A program made the translations under genes and the position numbers. DNA of 64,000 bases from GCA-2794515 sp034436155. Its GTDB lineage: Bacteria > Chloroflexota > Anaerolineae > Aggregatilineales > Phototrophicaceae. Positions 25,138-34,367 of the stretch are shown piece by piece (within the stretch, counting starts at the first letter, position 1; each line of letters opens with the position of its first letter). The stretch is taken from assembly GCA_034436155.1 (NCBI GenBank), contig DAOTVP010000042.1, positions 14,718 through 78,717 on the forward strand, written 5' to 3'. Below the pieces are notes generated by a model. That model made no database searches, had not been told where the DNA came from, and saw only the letters and a list, made by a program, of their open reading frames with translations.

Positions 25138-25989
25138 TTATGTCAATCGGCTCAAAATTGCGCCACGACTAAATTTTTGTGCGCCGCGTGTGTATAAAAA
25201 CAGGTCGATCGTCCATATCACCGCACCTAAAATCAGCGAGACGATCACATCAAAATAAATCACCCCCGCCGCTTGGCTGATAAATAAAATGACAATCGGC
25301 AAAATCACGAATGCCCCCGCCTGATATGCCTCTTGAAATGTGCTAACCCGTGAGGATGCCCACACCGTCACGCCCAAGCCCATACAAGCAATCGCAGGCA
25401 CGACCCATATCAACAAAATAATCCACGCCCAATTGGGGAATATCGCCCGACCAAAACCCGATAGCATCACCCCATTCACGACAATCCCATACATCACGGC
25501 GCTGAACAGGGTTACGATCATGGCGGTGATGAGGGGCGATAACCACTTCGCCAGATACAATTCAAAATCGCTCAATGGCGTATGGAACAGGGCTTCGAGC
25601 GTTTTGCGTTCTTTTTCACCTGCAAAACTATCCGCCGCCACGATACTCCCCGTCATGACGGGCAACATCAAGAAAAATGGCACGAATAAATACAGATAAA
25701 TCAGATACAACGATTGTGCTTTAACGCTATCCAACGAGGCAAAAGTGGCATCGTTTAAGGGGATATTGCGGATGAGGTTTTCAAATTCGCCGATGGCATC
25801 CGCAAATTCCGCATTATCGCTTGGTGCATTCAGATATAATATGCCCACCAATAAGGGCAACAACAACGTGAAGATGATGGGCAATATCAACATCGGCGCG
25901 ACCACTATCCGATTTTTGAACACCACCAGCAAATCTTTGCGGATAACCGCCCGAATTCCGCGCCAATTCCCATTCATGATTTTGTTCAT
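25138..25989 (-). CDS. ABC-2 type transporter permease
   Basis: 283-residue membrane protein with an N-terminal helix (IVVAPMLILPIIFTLLLP), an external loop, and five further helices typical of the ABC2_membrane NatB/YhaP-like group, including AGEKERKTLEALFHTPLSD before the second helix cluster. It exports an unknown substrate together with the ATPase encoded just upstream, with which it overlaps by 4 nt (25986-25989). The Gly-Glu-Arg-Lys-Thr-Leu-Glu stretch is the conserved coupling region of this family. Confidence 0.9.
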   Translation of the reverse strand: MNKIMNGNWRGIRAVIRKDLLVVFKNRIVVAPMLILPIIFTLLLPLLVGILYLNAPSDNAEFADAIGEFENLIRNIPLNDATFASLDSVKAQSLYLIYLYLFVPFFLMLPVMTGSIVAADSFAGEKERKTLEALFHTPLSDFELYLAKWLSPLITAMIVTLFSAVMYGIVVNGVMLSGFGRAIFPNWAWIILLIWVVPAIACMGLGVTVWASSRVSTFQEAYQAGAFVILPIVILFISQAAGVIYFDVIVSLILGAVIWTIDLFLYTRGAQKFSRGAILSRLT

Positions 25990-26924
25990 GATACATCCTC
26001 TTTTTCGTGCAAGGCGAAATAAATATCTTCGAGTGTGGCTTCTTGTGCCACCAAACTGTATACGCGCACACCATGATTGATGAGCATGGTCATCATATCG
26101 GCGACTGTTTCGCGGTGGGGTATCGAAAATGTGATGTGATGATTATCGTGTGTGATGTCGGATATGCCCGCCACGCCCGATAATACCGATTGTGCCGTCT
26201 GGCGGGTGGCTTCGCTCACTTCGAGTTGATAGCGGAGCGCCATGCCGACTTGTGCGCCTAATTCATGTGGTGTGCCGATGGCGACCAGATGCCCTTTTTC
26301 GAGTACCGCCACCCGTTTGCATAGGCGTTGGGCTTCGAGTAGGTTATGCGTGCATAAAAACACGGTTGCGCCTTGTTCTTGGCTGATATGCCGAATCATA
26401 TCATGCACCCCCCGCGATGAAATCGGGTCGAGGCTACTGGTTGGTTCATCCAAAAATATCAAACGGGGACGATGCAAAAAGGCGCGTGCAATCGCAAGGC
26501 GTTGCTTCATCCCCTTGCTGTATCCGCCGACTTTTTCGCCCGCACGGTCGGCGAGGTCGAATTGTCCGAGCATATCATCCACCCGTTTTTTGACCTCATG
26601 GCGTGGCACACCATATAAATCGGCGAAGATACTCAAATTTTGCACCGCCGTGAGGCGTTCATCTAAGGCGGGGGTCTCGGTCAATACGCCCGTTTGTTGG
26701 CGCAGTTCTTCTCCTTGCGAATAGGGCGATAATCCCAACACTTGCGCCCTGCCACTGGTCGGCTCTAAAACGCCGTTCAAAAGGCGGATGGTGGTGGTTT
26801 TGCCCGCGCCGTTATGACCCAAAAATCCGAACACTTCGCCTTCTTCGACACTGAAAGACAGGTCGTTAACGGCACGAGTTTCTTTGAATTGCTTGCATAA
26901 ATTGGTGGTGTGAATAGCGTGCAT
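25986..26924 (-). CDS. ABC transporter ATP-binding protein (ABC-2 partner)
   Basis: 312-residue ATPase of the CcmA/NatA type. It has Walker A GHNGAGKTTTIRLLNG, signature YSKGMKQRLAIARA, Walker B LIFLDEPTSSLDP, and an H-loop His in FLCTHNLLE. The 80-residue C-terminal tail is the accessory region common in ABC-2 exporters. Its stop overlaps the start of the permease, giving a two-gene exporter operon. Confidence 0.93.
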   Translation of the reverse strand: MHAIHTTNLCKQFKETRAVNDLSFSVEEGEVFGFLGHNGAGKTTTIRLLNGVLEPTSGRAQVLGLSPYSQGEELRQQTGVLTETPALDERLTAVQNLSIFADLYGVPRHEVKKRVDDMLGQFDLADRAGEKVGGYSKGMKQRLAIARAFLHRPRLIFLDEPTSSLDPISSRGVHDMIRHISQEQGATVFLCTHNLLEAQRLCKRVAVLEKGHLVAIGTPHELGAQVGMALRYQLEVSEATRQTAQSVLSGVAGISDITHDNHHITFSIPHRETVADMMTMLINHGVRVYSLVAQEATLEDIYFALHEKEDVS

Positions 26925-27061
26925 AAAAAAATTCCCCTTTCTATGATACTGATTGTATCGCTAGTAGTGGGTATTTTCGATACAAATCGACCAATTGCTT
27001 GTGTAATTTGATGCGGTTGTGGGCATATAGATACACGGGATGAAAGGGTTGTGTTTGTAGA

Positions 27062-27095
27062 GGCGGATTAGAGGCGTTAGCCTCGTATATCCGCC
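27062..27095. repeat. Dispersed imperfect palindrome, copy 9
   Basis: GGCGGATTAGAGGC, centre GTTA, then GCCTCGTATATCCGCC. It lies in the 194-bp gap between the ABC-2 ATPase start and the solute-binding-protein stop. Confidence 0.85.
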
Positions 27096-27118
27096 CTGGG
27101 ATAGTATTTATCGCTACT

Positions 27119-29053
27119 CTAATTCACCGTTGGCAACGCCTCGCACTGACCTACTTCATCGACCACATCGGAGCGCACCCATTCGCCTGTTTCGAGTTGC
27201 CACCACACCAACCCGTCACCGCCGATGGTCTGACCGACAGCGCGAACCGTTTCGCCGTTGCTCAGTTGACCCGCAATATCGGCTTGTGTGCTGGCGGATG
27301 CACGGCGATTAATCGCCGAACCGCGATTGTTGGTCACTTCACAACGAATATTTTCGCCACGCACCGCCACATCGATCAGATACGCATCATAACTGGGGAT
27401 ATTCACGGTTTGCGTCTGGCTGATTGCGCCTGTGAGCCACGGTTGCACCAGTAAAAAGCGTTTACGGGCATACAGTGTCAACAATGGAAATTCGCCGTCT
27501 ATGCCGAATAATGCCTCTTCAATTTGAGTGTATAAGGCAGTGCGTTCTGCACTATCGGCGACCAAACGGGCTTGCGCGATGAGGTCATCGACCGATGTGC
27601 ATCCGCGCACGAAGAAATTGCTCGTGCCACATTCGATGAAACTGGTGTAGCTATCGGCATCGGGATAATCGGGCGACCATCCTAACGCGAACATATTCGG
27701 ACGGGCATTTGCCGATGTGCGGGCGGGGTTAATCAGCGTTTCGAGATCATCGAAAGACAATTCGTTGATGGTGAAACGGGCGAGGTCACAACCGAAAATC
27801 TCGACCCATTGACTCACGACATACGTCCCCCAACTGCCTGCACCACGCGGGAGTAGCATCGTGATTTCGGGAAAATTCTGACAATCGGGATAGGGCGATA
27901 ACGCCAATTGTTGGCGGGCATAATCCACATCATAACCGACCACAGAGGCATTTTGTGGGGCATGTGCCACGCCTTGCGGGATGAAATTTTCGATAGGGGT
28001 ATCATAGCCAAACCGTACTCTATCCACAAATGCCTGACGGTCTATGGCGGCAGAAAACGCCCGTCGCACATGCACATTATCAAACGGGGGTTTGTCGGTC
28101 ACAAATCCCATGAAAAAAATCGAGAGTTCCGATAGTTCCACGAATTGCCCCGCATACGCTTCATCCTCGCGCACGGTTGCAACTTCGCCAATTGGCACAC
28201 CCGAAATGTCGATCAGGGCGTTGCGATATAAATCGAATTGTGCCCGAAATTCTTGCACAAAGACCACATCTACCGCGTCGATGTTGCCACCATTCCACAA
28301 ATCGGCGGGATAAAATGGATTTTTGACCAATGTGATGCCGATAGTCGGGACGAATCGCGCCAACGCAAATGCGCCTGTGGTGACGATATTATTGGGGAAT
28401 GCCCAATCTGTACCATAACTTTCGAGCGCCTCACCCAATTGTGGGCGCATGGCGGGCAGGGTGGTCAGAGACAAGAAATAACCATATTCATCATTTTGTG
28501 TGCCATACGGCGCGTTCAGCGTGATGGTGAATATAAACGGATGAGGCGCAGATGCTTGCGCCAATATGCCAGCATTCGCTTCCTGATCTTCAGCACATCC
28601 CGCGATGCGTTTTGCCAATACATCGACCGCATAATACCCATTGTCGAGGCTACCGCAAATGCGGTTGATGGTATACACCATATCATCGGCAGTGACGAGT
28701 CGCACTTGTTCAAATGTGGATGTAGCGACATCGTAGCGCACCCAGTACACATCATCGCGTAAGATAAATGTCCAGGTTAAGCCGTCCTCACTGACCGACC
28801 ACTCACGGGCGAGCGCGGGTAAAATATCGCCTGTTTGCGGGTCTATGCGCGTTAAGCCGATAAATAAATTATTGGCGTAGGTGAAATCTTCGGCAGATTC
28901 GGCGAAAAGCGGGTCGAATGTATTCGGTGTGGCGCTACTCGCTAACCGTAACACAATCGGTTGGGGCGGTGGGGTAGAGTCTCCTTCTTGGGCAGATGCC
29001 CATCCGAAAGCGAACAAGAGCAATCCCAAAATTAGGATAAGAGAATATTTCAT
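27119..29053 (-). CDS. Family 5 solute-binding protein fused to a C-terminal SH3b domain
   Basis: 644 residues with a Sec signal peptide (cleavage after FGWASA, about residue 21). Residues about 45-540 form an SBP_bac_5 (peptide/nickel-type) fold: PNTFDPLFAES, AREWSVSEDGLTWTFILRDD, and VHVRRAFSAAIDRQAFVD. Residues about 565-635 are an SH3b-like domain (NRRASASTQADIAGQLSNG) with Cys near each end. Binding proteins of this family feed an ABC importer, but no dpp/opp permease is adjacent, so it may work with a distant system. The SH3b tail may hold it to the wall. No lipobox was seen. Confidence 0.88.
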   Translation of the reverse strand: MKYSLILILGLLLFAFGWASAQEGDSTPPPQPIVLRLASSATPNTFDPLFAESAEDFTYANNLFIGLTRIDPQTGDILPALAREWSVSEDGLTWTFILRDDVYWVRYDVATSTFEQVRLVTADDMVYTINRICGSLDNGYYAVDVLAKRIAGCAEDQEANAGILAQASAPHPFIFTITLNAPYGTQNDEYGYFLSLTTLPAMRPQLGEALESYGTDWAFPNNIVTTGAFALARFVPTIGITLVKNPFYPADLWNGGNIDAVDVVFVQEFRAQFDLYRNALIDISGVPIGEVATVREDEAYAGQFVELSELSIFFMGFVTDKPPFDNVHVRRAFSAAIDRQAFVDRVRFGYDTPIENFIPQGVAHAPQNASVVGYDVDYARQQLALSPYPDCQNFPEITMLLPRGAGSWGTYVVSQWVEIFGCDLARFTINELSFDDLETLINPARTSANARPNMFALGWSPDYPDADSYTSFIECGTSNFFVRGCTSVDDLIAQARLVADSAERTALYTQIEEALFGIDGEFPLLTLYARKRFLLVQPWLTGAISQTQTVNIPSYDAYLIDVAVRGENIRCEVTNNRGSAINRRASASTQADIAGQLSNGETVRAVGQTIGGDGLVWWQLETGEWVRSDVVDEVGQCEALPTVN

Positions 29054-29156
29054 GGCGATTATTTCCTCTAGTCGTGTCCTTATAAGATACCTTATTGTAT
29101 CATCAACACCGATATTCGCTCATCCACCATCACCCCACCCATAGGCTACGATTGCC

Positions 29157-29900
29157 CTATGTGAGCAAATCGGGCGTGAGGTGCGTCACACGGTTGATGT
29201 AACGGATGACCATCGTGCCACCGACTTCTAAATCGACACGAGTGATGGCGGTGTTATAATGCCAAAAATCGAGGCGCGGATTGGGCGCGATGTTGGTCAA
29301 TGCTTTGAGGATGGCATTGATGAATCCCCCATGCGAGACGATGGCGATTTTATCATCTTGACTACGCGGATTTTCGGCACGCATCACCAACGCACTGCTC
29401 ACACGAAAAGCACGCGCAAGGCAACCCGCCCAATCTTCACGACCCCATTCTTTTTTATACCAACCCTCATCGGTGATGGCATCGGGCAGGGCATAATTGG
29501 GGAATTCGGTCATGATTTCGGTGCGTGTTTTGCCACCCAAAACGATAGTCTCGCCGTCTTTATCGTAATGAATGCCGCCCACCTCATGCACATCAATCCA
29601 CACCGTTGGATTGATATTCAGCGCCTTCGCAATCGGTTGCATGGTTTGTAGGGCGCGATACATCGGACTGCAATATAAATGGGTGAGCGTATGCGGATAG
29701 TGCCGTTCCCGTTCTGGCGCATCATCGGGGACGCGCACAATATCTTCTAAATTGGGCGCAGAACACAGATACTCTGCCACCCGCGCCGCCTGTTTATGCC
29801 CGATTTCGGTCAATTCGGGGTCATGAGAACGGGTATGCCAATTGGCTTCGGTCAGGCGGTTATTGGTCGATTGTCCGTGTCGGATGAAATAAATTTCCAT
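29157..29900 (-). CDS. Histidine phosphatase family protein (PGM-like)
   Basis: 247 residues. The catalytic RHG motif is at the very start (MEIYFIRHGQSTNN), LTEIGHKQAARVAEYL follows, and the second His is in IVSHGGFINAIL, the standard branch-1 histidine phosphatase layout. Substrates range from phosphoglycerate to sugar phosphates and cannot be chosen here. ATG 29900 is preferred: GAGGAT lies about 10 nt upstream, whereas the open frame from TTG 29921 adds seven residues before the conserved start. Confidence 0.88.
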   Translation of the reverse strand: MEIYFIRHGQSTNNRLTEANWHTRSHDPELTEIGHKQAARVAEYLCSAPNLEDIVRVPDDAPERERHYPHTLTHLYCSPMYRALQTMQPIAKALNINPTVWIDVHEVGGIHYDKDGETIVLGGKTRTEIMTEFPNYALPDAITDEGWYKKEWGREDWAGCLARAFRVSSALVMRAENPRSQDDKIAIVSHGGFINAILKALTNIAPNPRLDFWHYNTAITRVDLEVGGTMVIRYINRVTHLTPDLLT

Positions 29901-29984
29901 GTTATTAAATATCCTCAACAATTGATGATTAGTCTTGTTAGTTTAGCAAAGGATTGTTAAGAAATAATGGTGGAATTTTTTGTG

Positions 29985-30012
29985 TTGACACCACACCAAA
30001 AAATGCTACTAT
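29985..30012 (+). promoter_or_regulatory. Promoter of tRNA-Leu
   Basis: TTGACA (29985-29990), a 16-bp spacer, and TACTAT (30007-30012) place a start about 19 nt before the tRNA, fitting a sigma-70-type promoter. Confidence 0.65.
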
Positions 30013-30031
30013 TAAAGAACCATAATCCCAT

Positions 30032-30114
30032 GGGGCTGTGGTGGAATCGGCAGACACGATCGCCTTAAAAGCGATTGCCCGAAAGGCGTGTGGGTTCAAG
30101 TCCCACCGGCCCCA
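30032..30114 (+). tRNA. tRNA-Leu (anticodon UAA)
   Basis: 83-nt class II tRNA. The acceptor stem GGGGCTG pairs with CGGCCCC (one G-U), with discriminator A at 30114. The anticodon stem ATCGC / GCGAT encloses CTTAAAA with TAA at 30066-30068. A long variable arm (GCCCGAAAGGC) and a T arm with GGGTTCAAGTCCC follow. CCA is not encoded. A terminator follows within 15 nt, so it is a single-gene unit. Confidence 0.95.
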
Positions 30115-30125
30115 TAAAAAATAAA

Positions 30126-30151
30126 AATCCCCTGTATTGGGGATTTTTTTG
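30126..30151 (+). terminator. Rho-independent terminator of tRNA-Leu
   Basis: AATCCCC, loop TGTATT, GGGGATT, followed by a run of T. Classic intrinsic terminator just after the tRNA. Confidence 0.88.
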
Positions 30152-30169
30152 ATTCAGAATCGGGCAGGT

Positions 30170-31342
30170 TTATCCCCCAACGGGGTAATTGGTCGTCCAT
30201 AACACAGGAGCCCATGCGATGAACTCAACATTGCTCACAGGTAATTGGATGGTACGCCCATTTTGCCAGACCAACACGCTGGTATCATCGGCGATATATG
30301 CCACGCTCATGCCATCGGGCGAGATTGCCATGCGCGACATCGTATCGAAATAACTGAATGTCGTGCCGATGTTTCCCAAAAAGCGCCCATCCGAACTTTG
30401 CGCCATCCAATTGATGCCATACACATAATTGTCGGCATCCACATAACTATCAAACGAGACATAATTGCCTTGTGTCAGGCTTTGCCATGCGCTGTATCCG
30501 ACCAGTAGCCCCATAAAATTCACAATATTGCCATTTTGAGGATTCATCAGTTGGGGTAATTCGCCACTGTTGATGATAGCGATGCCATTTTCCATGCCGT
30601 TGATGAACTCTGTGCCTGTGAACCAGAACACATCTTGTTGGGGCAATTCGCCAGAGGGGATGACCACCGTGTTATAATTGCGCCCGTTCACATCGTAAAA
30701 GTGATATTCCTCGACAAAGTTTTCGGCATTGATGTCATAACTAAAAATCTGATACACAAAGCCTAACGCGCCCCATGCCACATCAATCGGACCCGATTGT
30801 TCATAGCCGATGGGCAAATTATTGGTGATGACGCGGGTGGCTTGGCTGGCGAGGTTATAAATCACCAAACTACTGGTGTATTCGGGTATCCGAAATTCTG
30901 TCCATGCGATTTCTGTGCCATCAGGCGACCAAACAGGATTTGACCGCGATATAAATTTATCAGGGATGTTTGGGTTATCGAAAGACGCATCGGCGGGTTG
31001 GTCGGCAATCCGTACCGCATCGGCGGTGAACGGGTCTATTAGCCAAATATTACCCGCAGGCTCGCCCGGATTCAAGAATCCACCGTTTCGGTTAATTCCA
31101 TCTACGGTGATGGTCGCCCACGATTTATACGCCACCCAATCCCCAGTTGGTGATACCACAGGCTTAAAATTGTAACCCCATGTGGTGAGTTGCACCAGCG
31201 CATTCGTTTGGGGATTCCATGTCCATAAATCGCCACTGATGAGCATCACCAACGGCATATTCATCGGTTGGGCTTGGGCAGGAGCGGGGTGGTTTATCAC
31301 GACCATGAGTAAAGTGGCGATTAAAAATATACGTTTCATCAT
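30170..31342 (-). CDS. Exported TolB-like beta-propeller protein
   Basis: 390 residues with a signal peptide (MMKRIFLIATLLMVVIN, cleavage near PAQAQP). The body repeats blades such as WSPDGTEIAWTEF and AISPDGMSVAYIADD, the PD40/TolB-type beta-propeller motif. Such exported propellers bind proteins or glycans, and no catalytic residues are recognised. ATG 31342 has AGGAG (31350-31354) 7 nt upstream, so the longer open frame from 31363 is not used. It follows the two exported-protein genes at 31484 and 32627 on the same strand, separated by a hairpin. Confidence 0.8.
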   Translation of the reverse strand: MMKRIFLIATLLMVVINHPAPAQAQPMNMPLVMLISGDLWTWNPQTNALVQLTTWGYNFKPVVSPTGDWVAYKSWATITVDGINRNGGFLNPGEPAGNIWLIDPFTADAVRIADQPADASFDNPNIPDKFISRSNPVWSPDGTEIAWTEFRIPEYTSSLVIYNLASQATRVITNNLPIGYEQSGPIDVAWGALGFVYQIFSYDINAENFVEEYHFYDVNGRNYNTVVIPSGELPQQDVFWFTGTEFINGMENGIAIINSGELPQLMNPQNGNIVNFMGLLVGYSAWQSLTQGNYVSFDSYVDADNYVYGINWMAQSSDGRFLGNIGTTFSYFDTMSRMAISPDGMSVAYIADDTSVLVWQNGRTIQLPVSNVEFIAWAPVLWTTNYPVGG

Positions 31343-31454
31343 CCAACATCTCCTAATAATCATATAACCATGCCCCTATTATAACGCCATATTGCCAAGC
31401 GTACCGCAAGCGGTGGGGAAACGATGATAAAAATAGGATGTATTGGGGAATTAA

Positions 31455-31477
31455 AGAAGGGCAAAACCTGCCCTTCT
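31455..31477 (-). terminator. Hairpin terminator after the 31484 lipoprotein gene
   Basis: AGAAGGGC, 7-nt loop, GCCCTTCT, an 8-bp perfect stem 7 bp past the stop. On the minus strand it is followed by TTTAATT, so it is a modest intrinsic terminator. Confidence 0.6.
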
Positions 31478-31483
31478 CATGGA

Positions 31484-32614
31484 TTAATTCTGAACATCTA
31501 CACCGTGCCGTTGAACCTCTATTGCAAAAAAGAAATAAAAGCCTTCTTGACCGAGTACAGGCGGTGGCAACAGCAAGCAATAGGGAATACGCGGATAGCT
31601 AATTTGGATGACCAATAACTCGGTTTCGCCACTGTAATCCCTCACATTGATATTGGCAGGGATGTAAGTAAACGAATTATCAGGCGAAATCATCCCATAA
31701 TACACCCATTTATCGTCTTGAATAGGCACTTGCACATAATCCAACAGGGCGATGAGCGCAATCGGTTGTGGTTGTGGTGTGATATTGCGCTCTGCTTGTT
31801 TGGTTGCGTTTTCCATATAGCCTACGCTCATATAAAAGTTGAGCGTATCAACCACGGGCTTATACACATTCGGATAATCCCATATTAAATGCGATTGGTC
31901 GCTATGCAGGCTTAATGACCAATAGGTATCGGCATTGTTACTATTGCGATATTCTGTTGGTTGGACAAATTCATAGTCTGTCCTATCTACCGTGAGGGGC
32001 GGATTGCCGACCACCAATGTGACTCGTATCGGAAACACACCCGCACGCCCATCATTCATAAGTTCGGCTTGCTCCACACCAATGACAACCAATTCATGGA
32101 TACCCTCTTCTAGGGGCGGGAGTGTCATGTCAAACGTCTCTGTTTGATGATAATTGAATACGATATCGGTGTAGGGTGTATCTACACCATCGAAAGGGCT
32201 GGTCAATTGCTGTTCATTCAGAAGGGCGATATAACGTATAGGTAAAACCGATTCAGGGTCGGATTCACTATGATAAAATCCTCTGTATGTTGCCTGAATT
32301 GGCTCATTCGGCGTGACTCGATACGTATGAAATCCAATTTGTTCAATATTAGGGAAATTTAGCCCAAAAGCCAATCCATCATTGAATACACGGCTATTGA
32401 TAAATTCATCCCAGTTATCTACAAATGTATTTTCATCATACCAACACAGTTGATTATTGGGTTGTGGCGTGATTGAGAGAGATTGATGGATATTTTGAGT
32501 TGAATAAACCGCTTCTGCTGTCGGGCTTGGTGTGATGGTTGGGCTTGTACACCCAACCATCAGCGCCAAACTACAAATGACGATAACATATTTGTGTATG
32601 CGCTTGATAAACAT
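31484..32614 (-). CDS. Lipoprotein of unknown function
   Basis: 376 residues. The signal ends in LALMVGC (lipobox Cys about 22), then a short Thr/Pro spacer. The rest is beta-rich with no catalytic motif that I recognise: YRVTPNEPIQATYRGFYHS, then LPPLEEGIHELVVIGVEQ near residue 160, which reads like an Ig-like or Tsi-type extracellular module. It starts 12 nt after the stop of the 32627 gene, so the two exported proteins are co-expressed. It may be a surface protein; the function is not known. Confidence 0.65.
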   Translation of the reverse strand: MFIKRIHKYVIVICSLALMVGCTSPTITPSPTAEAVYSTQNIHQSLSITPQPNNQLCWYDENTFVDNWDEFINSRVFNDGLAFGLNFPNIEQIGFHTYRVTPNEPIQATYRGFYHSESDPESVLPIRYIALLNEQQLTSPFDGVDTPYTDIVFNYHQTETFDMTLPPLEEGIHELVVIGVEQAELMNDGRAGVFPIRVTLVVGNPPLTVDRTDYEFVQPTEYRNSNNADTYWSLSLHSDQSHLIWDYPNVYKPVVDTLNFYMSVGYMENATKQAERNITPQPQPIALIALLDYVQVPIQDDKWVYYGMISPDNSFTYIPANINVRDYSGETELLVIQISYPRIPYCLLLPPPVLGQEGFYFFFAIEVQRHGVDVQN

Positions 32615-32626
32615 CTTTACCTACAT

Positions 32627-33151
32627 CTACAAAGTAACAGATGCTTGTAACTTGGGAACCCAAAAATATTGACTTCCTTGTGCTACATGCGAAGTTTCTA
32701 CAAGCCAATAAGCTCCACGAGGATCGCCTTGTTGTGTAGTTGTTACTTCTATACCCGTATTTACTGAATAGGTACCACAGGTGTCGCCAGTACCCCCTAC
32801 AAAGGCATTATTTCTCTTCAATGCGTCAACTTTTGCACACAAATTAAATACTCCACCTCCACTAATAACACGGGTGATGGCTTTCCCTTGCATCCAACAA
32901 TTAAACCAAACACAAACTGGTGCAACACCCCAAATCAGTTCTGCACGTGCTTCAATGCCACCATTGACTTGCATGGGTTGAATCATGCCCGGTATTCCGC
33001 TTGTTGGAACAGCATAATACGCGCTTGTCGAAACACTGCCTGTCACATAACCTTCTTGTGACCCGTCCGTGTCATCATCCGTTTCTTGTGCAAAAGTAGC
33101 ACCATTCACCATGATGAATAGCCCAATAAACAGAACCAACAACTTTTTCAT
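32627..33151 (-). CDS. Small exported Cys-containing protein
   Basis: 174 residues beginning MKKLLVLFIGLFIMVNGATF, a clear Sec signal with cleavage near FAQE. The mature protein has four Cys (VCVWFNCW, NLCAKVD, GDTCGTY) that could form two disulfides, and is beta-rich. AGGAG lies 8 nt before ATG 33151, so the upstream in-frame start at 33199 is rejected. No family was recognised. It leads a two-gene unit with the 31484 lipoprotein. Confidence 0.65.
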   Translation of the reverse strand: MKKLLVLFIGLFIMVNGATFAQETDDDTDGSQEGYVTGSVSTSAYYAVPTSGIPGMIQPMQVNGGIEARAELIWGVAPVCVWFNCWMQGKAITRVISGGGVFNLCAKVDALKRNNAFVGGTGDTCGTYSVNTGIEVTTTQQGDPRGAYWLVETSHVAQGSQYFWVPKLQASVTL

Positions 33152-33349
33152 GCTATGTCTCCTAACCATGATATAGATAGTTAAAATTGTAAGATTCAAT
33201 GGGGTGTGTTGAATGGTATGGGGTGTGTTGAATTTTACTTTTTTAATATACTGCTATTTTGCCTTGCCTGTCAATCTATATATGACTAATATCATGATAA
33301 AACTGTGACTGCATCATTCGTCTAAAAGTGGAACATTGGCGGTTTTATC

Positions 33350-33378
33350 TTGTGCAAGGTGCATAGCTGTGTTACACT
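33350..33378 (+). promoter_or_regulatory. Promoter of rpsB-tsf
   Basis: TTGTGC (33350-33355), exact 17-bp spacer, TACACT (33373-33378). A start near 33385 would give an untranslated leader of about 145 nt before rpsB. Confidence 0.6.
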
Positions 33379-33385
33379 ATTGCGC

Positions 33386-33469
33386 GGTTTGATGCGGGAT
33401 TGGCTTGCATCAACTAATTTCACATGCCCCGACTGATTGTGCGTGTCGTCTGTGAATACAGATGAACAC
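33386..33469 (+). promoter_or_regulatory. Structured rpsB 5' leader
   Basis: Two stems are visible. One is TTGATGC ... GCATCAA with an 11-nt loop, starting around 33388. The other is GTGTCGTCTGT-GAAT-ACAGATG-A-ACAC at 33443-33469. In many bacteria S2 controls its own operon through the leader, and this could be such an element, but it does not match a motif I can name. Confidence 0.45.
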
Positions 33470-33531
33470 AACCAGAATGACGGGTATGCTTAGTCAACTA
33501 ACACGATACAATTGAGGAGATAGTAAACACC

Positions 33532-34362
33532 ATGCCTTCATCGGTAACATTGAAGCAATTATTAGAGACGGGTGTGCATTTTGGACACCGCACCCAAAAG
33601 TGGAATCCCAAAATGGCACCGTATATTTTCACCCAACGCAATGGGATTCACATCATCGACCTGCAACAAACGATGGCTAACCTCAACGCCTATTACGACC
33701 TCGTGCGTGATATTGTGGCAAAGGGGGGTAATGTGTTGTTTGTGGGTACAAAACGCCAAGCCCAAGAGACCATCGCCCAAGAAGCACAACGTTGTGGGAT
33801 GCCCTATGTGAACCAACGTTGGCTCGGTGGCACGCTCACCAACTGGCGTACCATCCGTGAACGGATTGATACCCTCAAAAAACTCGAAGCACGCCGCGAT
33901 AAAGGGGAATTCGACCTGCTCACCAAACGCGAAGCTCTCATGCTCAACCGCGAAATCGAAAAACTCAATTTGCGCTTGGGTGGCATCCGTGAAATGCGCC
34001 GTCTTCCAGATTTAATCATCATCGTAGATACCCGCCGTGAAGCCACAGCCGTGAAAGAAGCCAACATCCTCAATATCCCCGTGATGGCGCTTCTGGATAC
34101 CAATTGTGACCCTAGCACCATCGACTATGTGCTTCCGGGCAACGATGATGCCATGCGTGCCATTAAATTGATTATCGAAGCACTCGCCAATGCCGTCATC
34201 GAAGGGCGTGAAATGCGCGATAAAGATGTGGCAGATGAAGAAGAAGTGGTGGATACCCGCAAGAGCTATGATGACGATGATGATGAAGACGACGAAAAAT
34301 ACTTCGGCGCTTCTACGCTCGCCAAATTACGCGATTCTAAATTATTTGATGATGAGGACTAA
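33532..34362 (+). CDS. rpsB: 30S ribosomal protein S2
   Basis: 276 residues. The N-terminus LKQLLETGVHFGHRTQKWNPKM is cut here to its core HFGHRTQKWNP, and MPYVNQRWLGGTLTNW with LPDLIIIVDTRREA are diagnostic of S2. A C-terminal acidic extension of about 45 residues (with a DDDDDEDDE run) is longer than in E. coli. GAGGAG lies about 11 nt before the ATG. It heads the rpsB-tsf pair, preceded by a long structured leader. Confidence 0.98.
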   Translation: MPSSVTLKQLLETGVHFGHRTQKWNPKMAPYIFTQRNGIHIIDLQQTMANLNAYYDLVRDIVAKGGNVLFVGTKRQAQETIAQEAQRCGMPYVNQRWLGGTLTNWRTIRERIDTLKKLEARRDKGEFDLLTKREALMLNREIEKLNLRLGGIREMRRLPDLIIIVDTRREATAVKEANILNIPVMALLDTNCDPSTIDYVLPGNDDAMRAIKLIIEALANAVIEGREMRDKDVADEEEVVDTRKSYDDDDDEDDEKYFGASTLAKLRDSKLFDDED

Positions 34363-34367
34363 ATAAC

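Larger units (their letters stand above)
33152..33531. other. Intergenic region with rpsB promoter and structured leader
   Basis: 380 bp. The left part is AT-rich and probably holds the promoter of the minus-strand exported protein. The right part contains the rpsB promoter (33350-33378) and an approximately 145-nt leader with two hairpins (33388-33412 region and 33443-33469). No ORF was found. Confidence 0.65.
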
